The notes: generated by a model from the sequence alone, not told the origin. Numbered from the stretch's first letter, positions 52,326 to 61,868 are shown. The stretch is DNA of 64,000 nucleotides from Paenarthrobacter aurescens (GCF_041549525.1 NZ_CP157456.1:1674001-1738000); one strand, 5' to 3'. Program-made: numbers and translations.

Positions 52326-53117
52326 GTGTTCTATTGGGTCATGAAGAGGATTTTTCTCGGTCCCGTTCTTAAGCTCTTGTTCCGGCCCTGGGTCAAGGGG
52401 CTGGACAATGTTCCTGAAAGCGGGGCGGCCATTCTGGCCTCCAACCACTTGTCCTTCTCTGACTCCATTTTTCTGCCCCTGATGGTTCATCGCCCGGTGA
52501 TCTTCCTGGCAAAGTCCGAGTACTTCACCGGAAAAGGGCTTAAGGGCCGCCTCACTGCGCTGTTTTTCAGGTTGAGCAACCAGTTGCCGATGGACCGGTC
52601 CGGCGGGGCAGCCTCGGAGATGTCCCTGCAGGCAGGCAGGGATGTCCTGAACTCGGGAGGCCTGCTGGGTATCTATCCGGAAGGCACCCGAAGCCCTGAC
52701 GCCAGGCTGTACCGCGGCAAAGTGGGCGTGGCCAGGCTTGCGCTGCAGACCCGTGTTCCGGTGATTCCGGTGGCCATGATCGGAACGGAGAAGGTCCAGC
52801 CGATCGGTAAACGGCTCCCCAACATCCGCAGGATCGGCCTCATTTTTGGCCAGCCTCTAGACTTCAGCCGCTACTACGGCATGGAGGATGACCGCTTGAT
52901 CCAGCGGGCCGTCACCGATGAAATCATGTACGAACTGATGCGGCTCTCCGGCCAGGAGTACGTGGACGAGTACGCAGCGGTAGTCAAGGCCCAGTTGGCG
53001 GGCAAGGGGCCCGAGCCAGTGCACAGGATTGAGGTTGCCGAAGAGGCAGCTGCGGACGTTGCCGAGGACATTGATGATCCACGGAGCGAGGGGACCGGAT
53101 CAGCGGGGACACTGTGA
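52326..53117 (+). CDS. 1-acylglycerol-3-phosphate acyltransferase (Rv2182c-type)
   Basis: A 263-residue PlsC-type acyltransferase. The GTG at 52326 (VFYWVMKRIFLG) follows GGAAGGA; ATG 52341 is an alternative. The motif NHLSFSDSIFLP gives HX4D near residue 40, and GIYPEGTRSPD near 117 gives the substrate site. The C-terminal 40 residues are acidic. It may make phosphatidic acid or act in an acyl transfer to mannolipids; the exact acceptor is not clear. Confidence 0.9.
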   Translation: MFYWVMKRIFLGPVLKLLFRPWVKGLDNVPESGAAILASNHLSFSDSIFLPLMVHRPVIFLAKSEYFTGKGLKGRLTALFFRLSNQLPMDRSGGAASEMSLQAGRDVLNSGGLLGIYPEGTRSPDARLYRGKVGVARLALQTRVPVIPVAMIGTEKVQPIGKRLPNIRRIGLIFGQPLDFSRYYGMEDDRLIQRAVTDEIMYELMRLSGQEYVDEYAAVVKAQLAGKGPEPVHRIEVAEEAAADVAEDIDDPRSEGTGSAGTL

Positions 53118-53183
53118 CGCAGGCGGCGGCATCAATTACGGCTGTAGTCCCGGAACCTTGCTGCGGGCTACTACTCTTGAAGG

Positions 53184-54587
53184 GTGACTGAGCTAACCGC
53201 GAACACCGCACCCTCCACAGCAGATCCTCTGGCCAGCACCGCTCAAAGCGGGGCAGCAAACTATCCCGGGCTCGATGCCTGGCGGGACCTGCCGATTTCC
53301 CAGCAGCCCACGTGGTCCAACACAGAGGTCTTCAAGGCCTCTGTCAAGGAGCTCTCAGTGGTGCCGCCCTTGGTCTTCGCCGGTGAAGTGGACGTTCTCA
53401 GGGAGCGCCTGGCCGCTGCTGCCCAAGGCAAGGCTTTCCTCCTGCAGGGCGGCGACTGCGCTGAGACGTTTGAGGCCGCGACGGCGGACAAGATCAGTGC
53501 GCGGGTCAAGACGATTCTGCAGATGGCAGTGGTCCTGACATATGGCGCGGCAATGCCCGTCATCAAAATGGGTCGTATGGCCGGACAGTTCGCAAAGCCA
53601 CGCTCCTCAAATGACGAAACCCGGGACGGCGTGACCCTTCCCGCGTACCGCGGCGACATCGTCAACGGCTACGATTTCACTCCCGAATCCCGGGCGCACG
53701 ACGCCGGCCGGATGCTCAAGGCCTACCACACGTCCGCATCCACGCTGAACCTGATCCGAGCCTTTACCCAGGGCGGATTCGCGGATCTTCGCCTGGTTCA
53801 TCAGTGGAACAAGGGCTTCACTGAAAACCCGGCGCATGCGCGTTACGAATCATTGGCACGTGACATTGATCGTGCCATCAGCTTCATGGATTCCTGCGGC
53901 GCCGACTTCGAAGCACTCAAGCGCGTTGAGTTCTTCGCCAGCCACGAGGCGTTGCTGCTCGATTACGAGCGCGCCCTGACGCGCATCGATTCGCGGACCG
54001 GACTGCCGTATGACACCTCTGCACACTTCCTGTGGATCGGCGAGCGGACCCGCGAGCTCGATCACGCCCACGTGGACTTCCTGTCACGGGTGCGCAACCC
54101 CATCGGCGTCAAGCTCGGTCCCACCACCAGTGGCGATGACGCCTTGCGTCTCATTGACAAACTGGACCCCAACCGGGAGCCTGGCCGCCTGACGTTCATC
54201 ACCCGAATGGGCGCCGGAAACATCCGCGAGAAGTTGCCTGCCGTCGTCGAACGCGTCACCTCATCCGGTGCCCAGGTGCTGTGGGTAACGGACCCGATGC
54301 ACGGCAACACAGTTACCTCGCCCAACGGCTACAAGACCCGCAACTTCGATGACGTCATTGATGAGGTGCGTGGCTTCTTCGAGGTGCACCAGGCCTTGGG
54401 CACGGTACCGGGCGGACTTCACGTCGAAATGACCGGCGATGACGTCGCTGAGTGCCTGGGCGGTGCCGATCCCATCGATCAGGATGCCTTCCTGGACCGC
54501 TACGAGTCGGTGTGCGATCCCCGCCTGAACCACATGCAGTCCCTCGAGATGGCTTTCCTGGTGGCCGGAGCCCTCTCCAGGAAGTAG
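53184..54587 (+). CDS. aroG: 3-deoxy-7-phosphoheptulonate synthase, class II
   Basis: It condenses phosphoenolpyruvate and erythrose-4-phosphate in the first shikimate-pathway step. The 467-residue plant-like class II enzyme shows LLQGGDCAETFE near residue 85, KMGRMAGQFAKPRS near 127 and DPMHGNT near 370, with YRGDIVNG at 153. The start is GTG 53184 after AAGGGT. With tyrA at 32680 it is one of two aromatic pathway genes here. It ends in a strong hairpin. Confidence 0.95.
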   Translation: MTELTANTAPSTADPLASTAQSGAANYPGLDAWRDLPISQQPTWSNTEVFKASVKELSVVPPLVFAGEVDVLRERLAAAAQGKAFLLQGGDCAETFEAATADKISARVKTILQMAVVLTYGAAMPVIKMGRMAGQFAKPRSSNDETRDGVTLPAYRGDIVNGYDFTPESRAHDAGRMLKAYHTSASTLNLIRAFTQGGFADLRLVHQWNKGFTENPAHARYESLARDIDRAISFMDSCGADFEALKRVEFFASHEALLLDYERALTRIDSRTGLPYDTSAHFLWIGERTRELDHAHVDFLSRVRNPIGVKLGPTTSGDDALRLIDKLDPNREPGRLTFITRMGAGNIREKLPAVVERVTSSGAQVLWVTDPMHGNTVTSPNGYKTRNFDDVIDEVRGFFEVHQALGTVPGGLHVEMTGDDVAECLGGADPIDQDAFLDRYESVCDPRLNHMQSLEMAFLVAGALSRK

Positions 54588-54595
54588 TACACATG

Positions 54596-54634
54596 ACAAA
54601 GGCGCGGTCCGGGTTCTCCGGGCCGCGCCTTTGT
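54596..54634. terminator. Terminator between aroG and the PASTA kinase
   Basis: A 17-bp stem (54596-54612 with 54618-54634, one mismatch) and loop GTTCT lie between converging genes. Confidence 0.85.
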
Positions 54635-54649
54635 GATGTGAGGAACCAG

Positions 54650-56725
54650 CTATACAACCGTCAGCGTCACCACTGAATCTTCCGGTACCTCGGTGTTGAC
54701 AGGATTTTGGTCGCGGACGGTGCCGAAGAAGCCGCCCAGGACTTTGTTGACCTCAACTTTGAAACCGAGTTTCTTCAACTCCCGTTCAGCTTCGGCCGCC
54801 TGTTTTCCAATGAAGCTGGGAACCTTGACCAGCTTTGGCCCCTTGGACACCGTGAGCGTCACGGCCTCGCCGCGGATCAGCGTTCCGTTGGCCGGCAGCT
54901 GGGATACCACAGCCCCCTTGGGCACTGTCTTGTCGTTCACTGTCTCCGGAGCGATCACAGCCGTGAGGCCAGCGTCCTGGATAGCCTTCACCGCGGCATC
55001 CTGGGCCAGTCCACGAACATCGGGAACAGGAATGGGTTGGGGACCCTTGGAGACCACCAAGGACACCGGAGTGCCATGCCTGACTTCAGTTCCTTTGGCC
55101 GGGTCCTGGGAAAGCACGACGCCGGCAGGAACCTTCTCGTCGAAAGCCTGCGTGACGTTGCCCAGAGCCATCTCGGCTGCATTTAAGGCGATCTTGGCTT
55201 CGTCCAGAGTGCCGCCTGCCAGACCGGGCAGGGGGAAAAGCTGGGCACCTTTGGAAACGAAAAGCGTGATGGGTTGGAACTTCCGTACCTCGGCGCCGGA
55301 GGCGGGCTCCGTCCCAACGGCCAGGCCTGCCAGGATGTCGTCATCGAAGACGTCCTGCGGTTCCGATTGGAAACCGGCAGTGCGAAGGAGCTGCTGTGCC
55401 TCGGCAACGGTTTTGTTCTTGACGTCCGGCACGGTCCCCGGAGATCCCGGGCCCATCCCGAAGAACCAGCCGGCAGAGGCCGCCAGCGTTGCAAGGATAA
55501 CGATCACGATGGTCCAGATGATGCCGCGACGCCGGGGGTTGCCCTCGCGGAGCGGACGACTCGGCGTGGCTGCGGCCCGGGCTCGATCCTTGCTCTCTTG
55601 GCGTTCGAGCCTCTTCAACTCCCTCTTGCCGGGCTGTCGCCCGTCGGCGTCGTTGCCTGGGACGGCGGGCACAAGAGCGCCGGCTTGCGGCCTGCCCGGG
55701 CCTCCTGCGGCCATGATGGTGGTGGGGTTGCTCTGGTGGGAGATCAACTCCGTGGGCGAGGCAGTGGTGGCCAGGGCTTCTGTTGGGTTGCTGCCCGAGC
55801 TGTCCAACGGGGTTGTGGCGCCAGCGGCCGGAAGGAAGCCAGGGTGCTGGGAGGATGTTTGCCGGCGATCCAGCTCTTCGTCGGTCAACGTGGTGCGGAT
55901 GTGCCGGAGTTCGGTCAGCAGAGCAGCGCCATCCACCGGCCTGTTCTCCGCGTCAACGGCAGTGCACCACTGCACCAGCTCATCGAGGTCCTCGGCAAGG
56001 CCGGGGGCGGCGTCAGAAGGGCGTCCCACTACGGCATTGACGTGCTGGTAGGCAACCTGGATGGGGGAGTCTCCCGCGTAAGGCTGTTTACCCGTCAACA
56101 TCTCATAGAGCATGATGCCTGCAGAGTAGATGTCGCTACGGGCATCTGCGGGCTGGCCGAGCACAAGCTCGGGAGCCAGATACGCCACGGTGCCTATCAG
56201 TGCCCCGGTGCTGGTATTGGCGGAAATCGCCCTGGCCAAGCCGAAGTCGCCCACTTTGATGCGTCCGTCGTCGGCTATGAGGACGTTCTCGGGTTTGACG
56301 TCGCGGTGGATCAGGCCGGAGTGGTGTGCGGCAGCCAGGCCTTCAATGACGGGATCTATCAGGGCCAATGCAAGGCGTGGCGGCAAGGGTCCCTGTTCGT
56401 TGAGGGTATCGCGAAGGGTGTGCCCCTTGACGTACTCCATCACCAGGTAGGCAATGTGTCCGTCCTCGCCTTGGTCCAGCACCCCCACAATGTGGGGGTG
56501 GGAGAGGCTCGCGGCTGCCTTGGCTTCACGGCTCAGACGCGCCAGGAATGTGGGGTCGTTGGCCAGGTGCGGGTGCAGGACTTTGAGGGCAACGTCGCGC
56601 TCGAGGCGCTGGTCCGTGGCCAGGTAAACAGTGGACATTCCGCCCCGCGCCAAACGGGAACGGACGGTGTACCGGCCGTCCACGGTGGTCCCGATGAGGT
56701 GGTCCTGCGTTGGTTCTTGCACCAT
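54650..56725 (-). CDS. Serine/threonine protein kinase with four PASTA domains (PknL-like)
   Basis: A 691-residue receptor kinase. The cytoplasmic kinase domain (about 15-280) has the ATP lysine in VALKVL (K48), catalytic HRDVKPENV (Asp 142) and DFG (160-162). A low-complexity linker leads to a single TM segment near 402-424, and four PASTA repeats (about 430-691) lie outside the cell to sense peptidoglycan. Converging on aroG and close to an Rv2175c-like gene, it corresponds to PknL rather than PknB. Typical substrates include the DNA-binding protein encoded at 58403. Confidence 0.94.
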   Translation of the reverse strand: MVQEPTQDHLIGTTVDGRYTVRSRLARGGMSTVYLATDQRLERDVALKVLHPHLANDPTFLARLSREAKAAASLSHPHIVGVLDQGEDGHIAYLVMEYVKGHTLRDTLNEQGPLPPRLALALIDPVIEGLAAAHHSGLIHRDVKPENVLIADDGRIKVGDFGLARAISANTSTGALIGTVAYLAPELVLGQPADARSDIYSAGIMLYEMLTGKQPYAGDSPIQVAYQHVNAVVGRPSDAAPGLAEDLDELVQWCTAVDAENRPVDGAALLTELRHIRTTLTDEELDRRQTSSQHPGFLPAAGATTPLDSSGSNPTEALATTASPTELISHQSNPTTIMAAGGPGRPQAGALVPAVPGNDADGRQPGKRELKRLERQESKDRARAAATPSRPLREGNPRRRGIIWTIVIVILATLAASAGWFFGMGPGSPGTVPDVKNKTVAEAQQLLRTAGFQSEPQDVFDDDILAGLAVGTEPASGAEVRKFQPITLFVSKGAQLFPLPGLAGGTLDEAKIALNAAEMALGNVTQAFDEKVPAGVVLSQDPAKGTEVRHGTPVSLVVSKGPQPIPVPDVRGLAQDAAVKAIQDAGLTAVIAPETVNDKTVPKGAVVSQLPANGTLIRGEAVTLTVSKGPKLVKVPSFIGKQAAEAERELKKLGFKVEVNKVLGGFFGTVRDQNPVNTEVPEDSVVTLTVV

Positions 56726-56744
56726 ACGATCCTAAACGAGGCAG

Positions 56745-56783
56745 GGAAGGGGCCCGAATCCACGAGGGATGCGGGCCCCTTCC
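56745..56783 (-). terminator. Terminator after the LysM gene
   Basis: A perfect 12-bp stem (56745-56756 with 56772-56783) is downstream of the minus-strand LysM gene and before the kinase start. Confidence 0.7.
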
Positions 56784-56800
56784 GAGGTGCAGTTGAGGGC

Positions 56801-58144
56801 CTAGCCGAAAGTGCGCTGGCGGGCCTTGATGGATTCGACGTAGCGCTTGGTGTCCTCGTACATGCCGTACTTGCTGACCGAATACTGGCCCTGGTAGTAG
56901 CCGGCAATTGCCGTGTCCAGGTCCTTGCTGGTGGCAATGAGTGTACGAATGATCGCAACACCTGCCGTGGCGTTGTCATAAGGATCCAGGAGGTTGAGCT
57001 TTCGACCCACCAGATCAGATGCCCACTGTCCGGAGGAGGGAATGACCTGCATGGTGCCGATTGCGTTGGCGGGGGAGACGGCGCGCTGGTCAAAGCCGGA
57101 CTCCTGTTCGGCGAAGGCCAAAGCCAGGGACGGGCTCACTCCCATGCGCCGGGCCGTGTCCGCCACGATGCTCTTCATCTCAGCGCGGCTGGGCACCGGC
57201 GAAGCGTTGAGCAGCGCCTTGTTCTCGTTGGCAGAGCTGACCACTGCCGGCGGGTAGGTGAAGCCGAGGAATGTACTCGGTACCAGCGGCTTGGTATCGC
57301 CCACCGGCTGCAGGCCGGCGCCGGGAATGGTGAGCTTCTGACCGGGATAGATCACGGTGGTGGCTGTCACGTTGTTGTTTGCGGCCATCAACGCAGCCAA
57401 GGAAACCCCGTGCCGGGAAGCGATGGAACTCAAGGTGTCGCCTGCCTTGATGGTGTAAGAACCTGTGCCGGCCAAGGGTGCCGGCGCCGGAGCCGGGGCT
57501 GCCGGTGCAGACGGGGCTGAGGGTGCCGATCCGCCACTGACCTTGATCTTCTGGCCGGGATAAATGATGGAGCTTCCGTTCAGCCCGTTCCAGCTGAAGA
57601 TGCTGGACAAGGGAACGCCGTGCTTGGCCGCAATGGCTCCCAGGGTATCTCCGGGAACCACGGTGTATACAGTGGCGCTGGTGGTGGCGCTGGGCGCGCT
57701 GGGAGCAGCCGGGGCGGGCTGTGCCGGCGCTGAAGCCGTGCCCTTGAGCTTGATGGTTTGTCCCGGATAGATCAGCGTGGTGGCTGAGAGCTTGTTCAGC
57801 TGCAGCACGGCCGCTGTGTCCAGGTTGAAGCGGCGGGCAATCGCGCTGATGGTGTCGCCGCGGACAATCGTGTAGGTATCCGGGACGGACGGTGCCATGG
57901 GGCGCAGGGTGGCAGGAAGGGTGGCTGCAACCGCATTGGCGGGAATGACGGTGCCCACGTTGACAGCTTGGGCCTTCATTGCCGCGGCAAGCGTGGCGGG
58001 GATCTTCCGCGGTTGGGGTGCCGGTGTTGCCACGGACGGTTGAGCCAGGGCAAGGGAGGACAAAACCACGGCGGGAAGCGCGGCCGTGGTTGCCGCTATT
58101 ACCGGCATGCTCATGGTTCGTTTCGGCGAGCGGGGCGTCGTCAT
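56801..58144 (-). CDS. Secreted LysM lytic transglycosylase
   Basis: A 447-residue exported cell-wall enzyme. The ATG at 58144 is preferred because GAGGAC lies nine bases upstream and because it yields a normal signal peptide (MTTPRSPKRTMSMPVIAATT, then an A/L-rich core to about residue 36). Three LysM domains follow (YTIVRGDTISAIARRFNLDT, YTVVPGDTLGAIAAKHGVPL, YTIKAGDTLSSIASRHGVSL), separated by P/A linkers, and a C-terminal SLT domain has the catalytic Glu in ALAFAEQESGFDQRAVSP. It probably trims peptidoglycan. In-frame starts 58159 and 58216 lie further upstream without clear sites. Confidence 0.88.
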   Translation of the reverse strand: MTTPRSPKRTMSMPVIAATTAALPAVVLSSLALAQPSVATPAPQPRKIPATLAAAMKAQAVNVGTVIPANAVAATLPATLRPMAPSVPDTYTIVRGDTISAIARRFNLDTAAVLQLNKLSATTLIYPGQTIKLKGTASAPAQPAPAAPSAPSATTSATVYTVVPGDTLGAIAAKHGVPLSSIFSWNGLNGSSIIYPGQKIKVSGGSAPSAPSAPAAPAPAPAPLAGTGSYTIKAGDTLSSIASRHGVSLAALMAANNNVTATTVIYPGQKLTIPGAGLQPVGDTKPLVPSTFLGFTYPPAVVSSANENKALLNASPVPSRAEMKSIVADTARRMGVSPSLALAFAEQESGFDQRAVSPANAIGTMQVIPSSGQWASDLVGRKLNLLDPYDNATAGVAIIRTLIATSKDLDTAIAGYYQGQYSVSKYGMYEDTKRYVESIKARQRTFG

Positions 58145-58402
58145 GGAATGTGTCCTCATCTCAAACAGCGGGGTGCGATTGTTAGCGCTGTTGTCAGTGT
58201 TACCAATGTTGCTCATGTTATCAATGGTGCAAATGTGATCAGTGTGAATCTCTCATACTTAGTCGATCAACACAACAATTCCTGTCAAACCAAACAAATA
58301 ACCACAATCAATGGGGGCCAAAGAGCTATGACGGGGCATTCCGGGCCAGTTCGGTGGCACTTCGGCTAGGCGTCGGGCAGGGCGGCGTGGCAACCTTGTT
58401 CC

Positions 58403-58756
58403 GTGAGTAATGTAGAAAGCCTTGTTTCCGACTGGCTGCCGCTGCCGGATGTCGCTGAACTTTTGGAAGTTTCCATCACCAAAGTCCATGGACTTCTGGA
58501 TGAGCGTGCGCTTGTAGCCATCAGGCGGGGGGAGCGGAACATCCGCTCAATCCCCGCCCTCTTTGTCCAGGACGGGCATGTTGTAGACAGCTTGAAGGGG
58601 ACCATTGCGGTTCTCAGCGACGCCGGTTACAACGACGAAGAATTGATTATCTGGCTTTTCACCCCGGACGAGTCATTGCGGGGACGTCCCATCGATGCCC
58701 TGCGCGAGGGGCGTAAAACTGAGATCAGGCGCCGCGCCCAATCTCTGGCTTGGTAG
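58403..58756 (+). CDS. Rv2175c-like DNA-binding protein
   Basis: A 117-residue protein with an N-terminal winged or helix-turn-helix segment (LPLPDVAELLEVSITKVHGL) and a conserved C-terminal part. It matches the mycobacterial DNA-binding protein Rv2175c, a known PknL substrate. In M. tuberculosis the kinase phosphorylates an N-terminal Thr; here the first residues hold Ser 2, 6 and 9 but no Thr. Start GTG 58403. It diverges from the LysM gene over a 258-base A/T-rich gap. Confidence 0.88.
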   Translation: MSNVESLVSDWLPLPDVAELLEVSITKVHGLLDERALVAIRRGERNIRSIPALFVQDGHVVDSLKGTIAVLSDAGYNDEELIIWLFTPDESLRGRPIDALREGRKTEIRRRAQSLAW

Positions 58757-58802
58757 CGTCTTTGCCTTAATCATCGGTTTCCTCAACAGGGGACCTGCTT
58801 AA

Positions 58803-58841
58803 ACGCGGACGACGGCGGTGACTCACCGCCGTCGTCCGCGT
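58803..58841. terminator. Terminator between Rv2175c-like gene and polyprenyl synthase
   Basis: A long, perfectly palindromic GC-rich inverted repeat (19 bases each side of C58822) lies between converging genes. Confidence 0.85.
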
Positions 58842-58863
58842 CTGTCGTTGAAGGAGCTGCCGC

Positions 58864-59958
58864 TCACGCCGCCCGGCTGACAGCTGACTCGGCCAGCTGG
58901 CGCAAGGCCGTCAATGGCAGGTCCTGAAGGGGCAGGCGTTCAAGAGCGTCGAAGGCTTTGCGGCTCAACTCGCCGATCAACGATTCTGTAGCCTCCAGCG
59001 CACCGCATTCAATGATGATGCGCCGTATCTCAGCCACCTCGCCTTCCATCAAGAGTGGGTTGCCGAGCATCCTGTCCAGGTAATCTGCCTCCGGCCGAGG
59101 CGCTTGGTTGATGGCGAAGCCAACCAAAACCGTTCGCTTGCCTTCCCGGAGGTCGTCCCCGGCGGGCTTGCCGGTAGTTTCGGGATCTCCAAAGACACCC
59201 AGAACGTCATCGCGCATTTGGAATGCCTCGCCCAGGGGCAGAGAGAACTGCGAATAACCTTCCAACAAGGTGGCCGGGGCCCCGGCCAGTGCCCCGCCCA
59301 AGGCCAGCGGGTGCTCGGTGGAGTATTTGGCAGATTTGTACCGAATGATCGATTGTGCGCGGGCAACGGAGCCGGCGCGGTCCCGGACTGGTCCGGCCAC
59401 TTCTTCCAGGATGTCCAGGTACTGACCCGCCATGACTTCGGCGCGCATCACATTGAAGATGCGTCGGGCAGGGCTTCCCGCAGCTGCCCGGGCGCCGATC
59501 TCCGTGAAGGACTCCTCACTGAAGGAAAGGCAAAGATCCCCTGTGAGGATAGCTGCCGCATCCCCGAATCGCCCGCTGTCCAAAGCCCAGCCATTGACTT
59601 CGTGGAGCTGGCTGAACCGCTTGTGCACGCTGGGACCACCGCGGCGGGTATCGGAACGATCAATGATGTCATCATGAATCAAGGCCGCTGCCTGGAAAAG
59701 CTCCAAGGCGCAGCCGGCGGTAACTATTTCCGGGTTCCCTGCAGGGCCACCAGCACCCCGCCAGCCCCAATAGCACATCAGGGCGCGGAGGCGCTTGCCG
59801 CCCGTGACGAGATTCGAAATGGATCCAATGAGCGGCTCGACGTCGGGAGAGACAGAAGCCATCAGTTCCTGTTGCCCTGACAGGAACTCATGGAGTTTGC
59901 CGGCGACGCCGCCAATGAACTCTGTTTGCTCTGAGCCTATGAGTGAAATGGCCGTCAC
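58864..59958 (-). CDS. Polyprenyl diphosphate synthase (GGPP synthase type)
   Basis: A 364-residue trans-prenyltransferase. The first Asp-rich motif HDDIID is at residues 95-100 and the second DDVLGVFGD near 240, with GKRLRALM near 55. It probably makes geranylgeranyl diphosphate for quinones or carotenoids (idsA/IdsA2-like). The start is GTG 59958, whose overlap with the stop of the lipoprotein gene is GTGA, so the two are co-transcribed. Confidence 0.92.
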   Translation of the reverse strand: MTAISLIGSEQTEFIGGVAGKLHEFLSGQQELMASVSPDVEPLIGSISNLVTGGKRLRALMCYWGWRGAGGPAGNPEIVTAGCALELFQAAALIHDDIIDRSDTRRGGPSVHKRFSQLHEVNGWALDSGRFGDAAAILTGDLCLSFSEESFTEIGARAAAGSPARRIFNVMRAEVMAGQYLDILEEVAGPVRDRAGSVARAQSIIRYKSAKYSTEHPLALGGALAGAPATLLEGYSQFSLPLGEAFQMRDDVLGVFGDPETTGKPAGDDLREGKRTVLVGFAINQAPRPEADYLDRMLGNPLLMEGEVAEIRRIIIECGALEATESLIGELSRKAFDALERLPLQDLPLTALRQLAESAVSRAA

Positions 59959-60533
59959 TTGACGGACCCGGCCGCCACGTTCGCGCCGATCGTGAACGTG
60001 GAGACGCCTTCCTTTTGCCTGACCGAAACATTCACGGTCTCGCCGTCACCGCGGACGAAGTCCAAGGAGGTGACATTGCCCACTGCGGATGGCCCCGGAA
60101 CAAGCTTGAACCCTTGGGCCTCCATGGAGGTCTTGTAGTAGTCCACAACGCCCTCCGGTGGGGCTTTGACCGTTCCCACGAGGGCAACGGTGGCTACTGC
60201 CTCACTCTTGTCCACGCTGCTTGAACGGACGGACGTGTTGGGCATGACCGGGATGAGCTGCGCGGGAAAACCAGGGACCAGCGCGTTGACGGTGGCCGTG
60301 GCATCAGGCGCCGGCGCCGGTGTCTCTGTGAAGGTGGTGGTTTCCGGTGAAGCTGTGGAACCCGAAACTGAGGTTGACGGTGTTGGCGACGCTTGCGTGG
60401 ATGCCGATGCGGCACCCGGTGTTGAGGGCGCTGCCGAACCGCCGGGCGATGGTGTGCATGCTGAGGCCGCCAAAGCGACACTGGCTGCGAGCAGGGCAAA
60501 CCCTCGCGATTGAGGAGTTCCAAAGAGCTTCAC
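59955..60533 (-). CDS. Putative lipoprotein
   Basis: A 192-residue exported protein. The signal peptide ends in a lipobox LAASAC with Cys26, and a T/P/S/A-rich linker follows to about residue 80. The C-terminal half is globular (VMPNTSVRSSSVDKSEAVAT) and unassigned. GTG 60533 follows AGGAAGGA. It is upstream of the polyprenyl synthase gene and divergent from dinB. Confidence 0.85.
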   Translation of the reverse strand: MKLFGTPQSRGFALLAASVALAASACTPSPGGSAAPSTPGAASASTQASPTPSTSVSGSTASPETTTFTETPAPAPDATATVNALVPGFPAQLIPVMPNTSVRSSSVDKSEAVATVALVGTVKAPPEGVVDYYKTSMEAQGFKLVPGPSAVGNVTSLDFVRGDGETVNVSVRQKEGVSTFTIGANVAAGSVK

Positions 60534-60592
60534 AGGGTATCCTTCCTGGGGCTGAGCCGGACTGTGCCTCCAGTTTAGTCAGTGGCCGGGCA

Positions 60593-60598
60593 TAGTAT
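60593..60598 (+). promoter_or_regulatory. -10 element for leaderless dinB
   Basis: TAGTAT lies seven bases before the GTG at 60606, which would place the transcription start at or next to the start codon. Actinobacteria often have leaderless mRNAs. No -35 or LexA box is clear. Confidence 0.45.
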
Positions 60599-60605
60599 TG
60601 CCGAT

Positions 60606-61868
60606 GTGAGGCAGGAAGCATTCGGTGGCGCTCAAAGTGCCGGCAGCAGGCCCGCCCGCAGCGCCGGAGATGCCCTGCGGGAAATGCGGCGAACCAGCAT
60701 ACTTCACGTGGACATGGATGCCTTCTTTGTCTCAGTGGAACTGCGGAGTCGTCCCGAGCTGCGGGGAAAGCCGGTCATTGTGGGGTTCCCGGCGGAGCGG
60801 TCCGTGGTGCTCTCAGCCTCCTACGAGGCCAGGGCCACGGGTGTGAAGTCGGCCATGCCGATGTCCATTGCCATGAGGCGGTGCCCCTCGGCCGTGATCA
60901 TCAACCCCCGGCACAAAGAGTATTACGAGGTCTCTGCCCGGCTCATGGAGATTTTCGCCTCCATCACTGACCTCGTGGAACCGCTCAGCGTGGACGAGGC
61001 CTTTCTGGACGTGGGCGGCGCAATCCGGCGCTTGGGATCGCCCATGGACATTGGCCACCTCATTCGCCGCAGGGTCCACTCGGAACTGGGTATCACGGCC
61101 TCGGTGGGGATCGCCAGCACAAAGTTCGTGGCCAAGATCGCCTCAACCAGGTGCAAGCCTGATGGCATCCTCCAGATTGACGCCGAGGATTCAGTTTCTT
61201 ATCTCCACAGTCTTCCGGTGGGAGCATTGTGGGGTGTCGGGGGAAAGACCGCCGAAGTGCTGTCCCGTCTGGGTATCCGCACGGTTGCCGACGTCGCAGC
61301 TACACCGCTGGCATCGCTGAAGAAGGTCCTGGGAGCCAGCGGTGAGCACGTTCATCGCCTATCCATGGGTATAGACCCGCGCCCGGTAACTCCAGCCAGG
61401 CTGGAGAAAAGCATCGGAGCGGAAGAAACGTTCTCCGTTGATACCGGGGATGAGGCCTTGCTGCACAGGGAGTTGCTGCGCCTTTCGCATCGCACTGCCA
61501 TCCGGTTGAGGAGCTCAGGCATGCTCGCAAGGACTGTGGCGTTGAAGCTTCGATATTCTGACTTCTCCACCGTCACCCGGAGCCGCACTGTTCAGACCCC
61601 CGTGGACAGCGCCCAACTGATTTACCAAGTGGCCGTACAACTCCTCGAGTCCCTGGGCACACGATCCATGAGTGTTCGATTGGTAGGGGTGCGCGCCGAG
61701 CAGTTGGAGCCGGCGGGCCAGACGTCCCTGCAGCTGAGCCTTGATCGACGGGATGACAACTGGCGGGCGGCCGAACAGGCACTGGACCGGGTCTCGGAGC
61801 GTTTTGGGTCCAAAACCCTGCTCCCGGCCCGGCTGCTGGAGCCCGGCAAGCCTGCGGCGGACACGTGA
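60606..61868 (+). CDS. dinB: DNA polymerase IV (Y family)
   Basis: A 420-residue translesion polymerase. The catalytic motif LHVDMDAFFVSVE begins near residue 33, with SVDEAFLDV near 131 and the conserved STKFVAKIAS near 170. The little-finger domain is complete. The start GTG 60606 is favoured over GTG 60582 because of a -10-like TAGTAT just upstream. It lacks a visible SOS box. Confidence 0.92.
   Translation: MRQEAFGGAQSAGSRPARSAGDALREMRRTSILHVDMDAFFVSVELRSRPELRGKPVIVGFPAERSVVLSASYEARATGVKSAMPMSIAMRRCPSAVIINPRHKEYYEVSARLMEIFASITDLVEPLSVDEAFLDVGGAIRRLGSPMDIGHLIRRRVHSELGITASVGIASTKFVAKIASTRCKPDGILQIDAEDSVSYLHSLPVGALWGVGGKTAEVLSRLGIRTVADVAATPLASLKKVLGASGEHVHRLSMGIDPRPVTPARLEKSIGAEETFSVDTGDEALLHRELLRLSHRTAIRLRSSGMLARTVALKLRYSDFSTVTRSRTVQTPVDSAQLIYQVAVQLLESLGTRSMSVRLVGVRAEQLEPAGQTSLQLSLDRRDDNWRAAEQALDRVSERFGSKTLLPARLLEPGKPAADT

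Noticed and set aside
57664..57671. Third copy of TGTATACA
   Set aside because: It is inside the LysM coding region, in a ValTyrThr-type codon run, far from any promoter. It is probably chance.
58145..58402. c-di-AMP (ydaO-type) riboswitch before the LysM gene
   Set aside because: Such switches precede many actinobacterial wall-lytic genes, but none of the conserved motif could be seen; the region is A/T-rich and unstructured.
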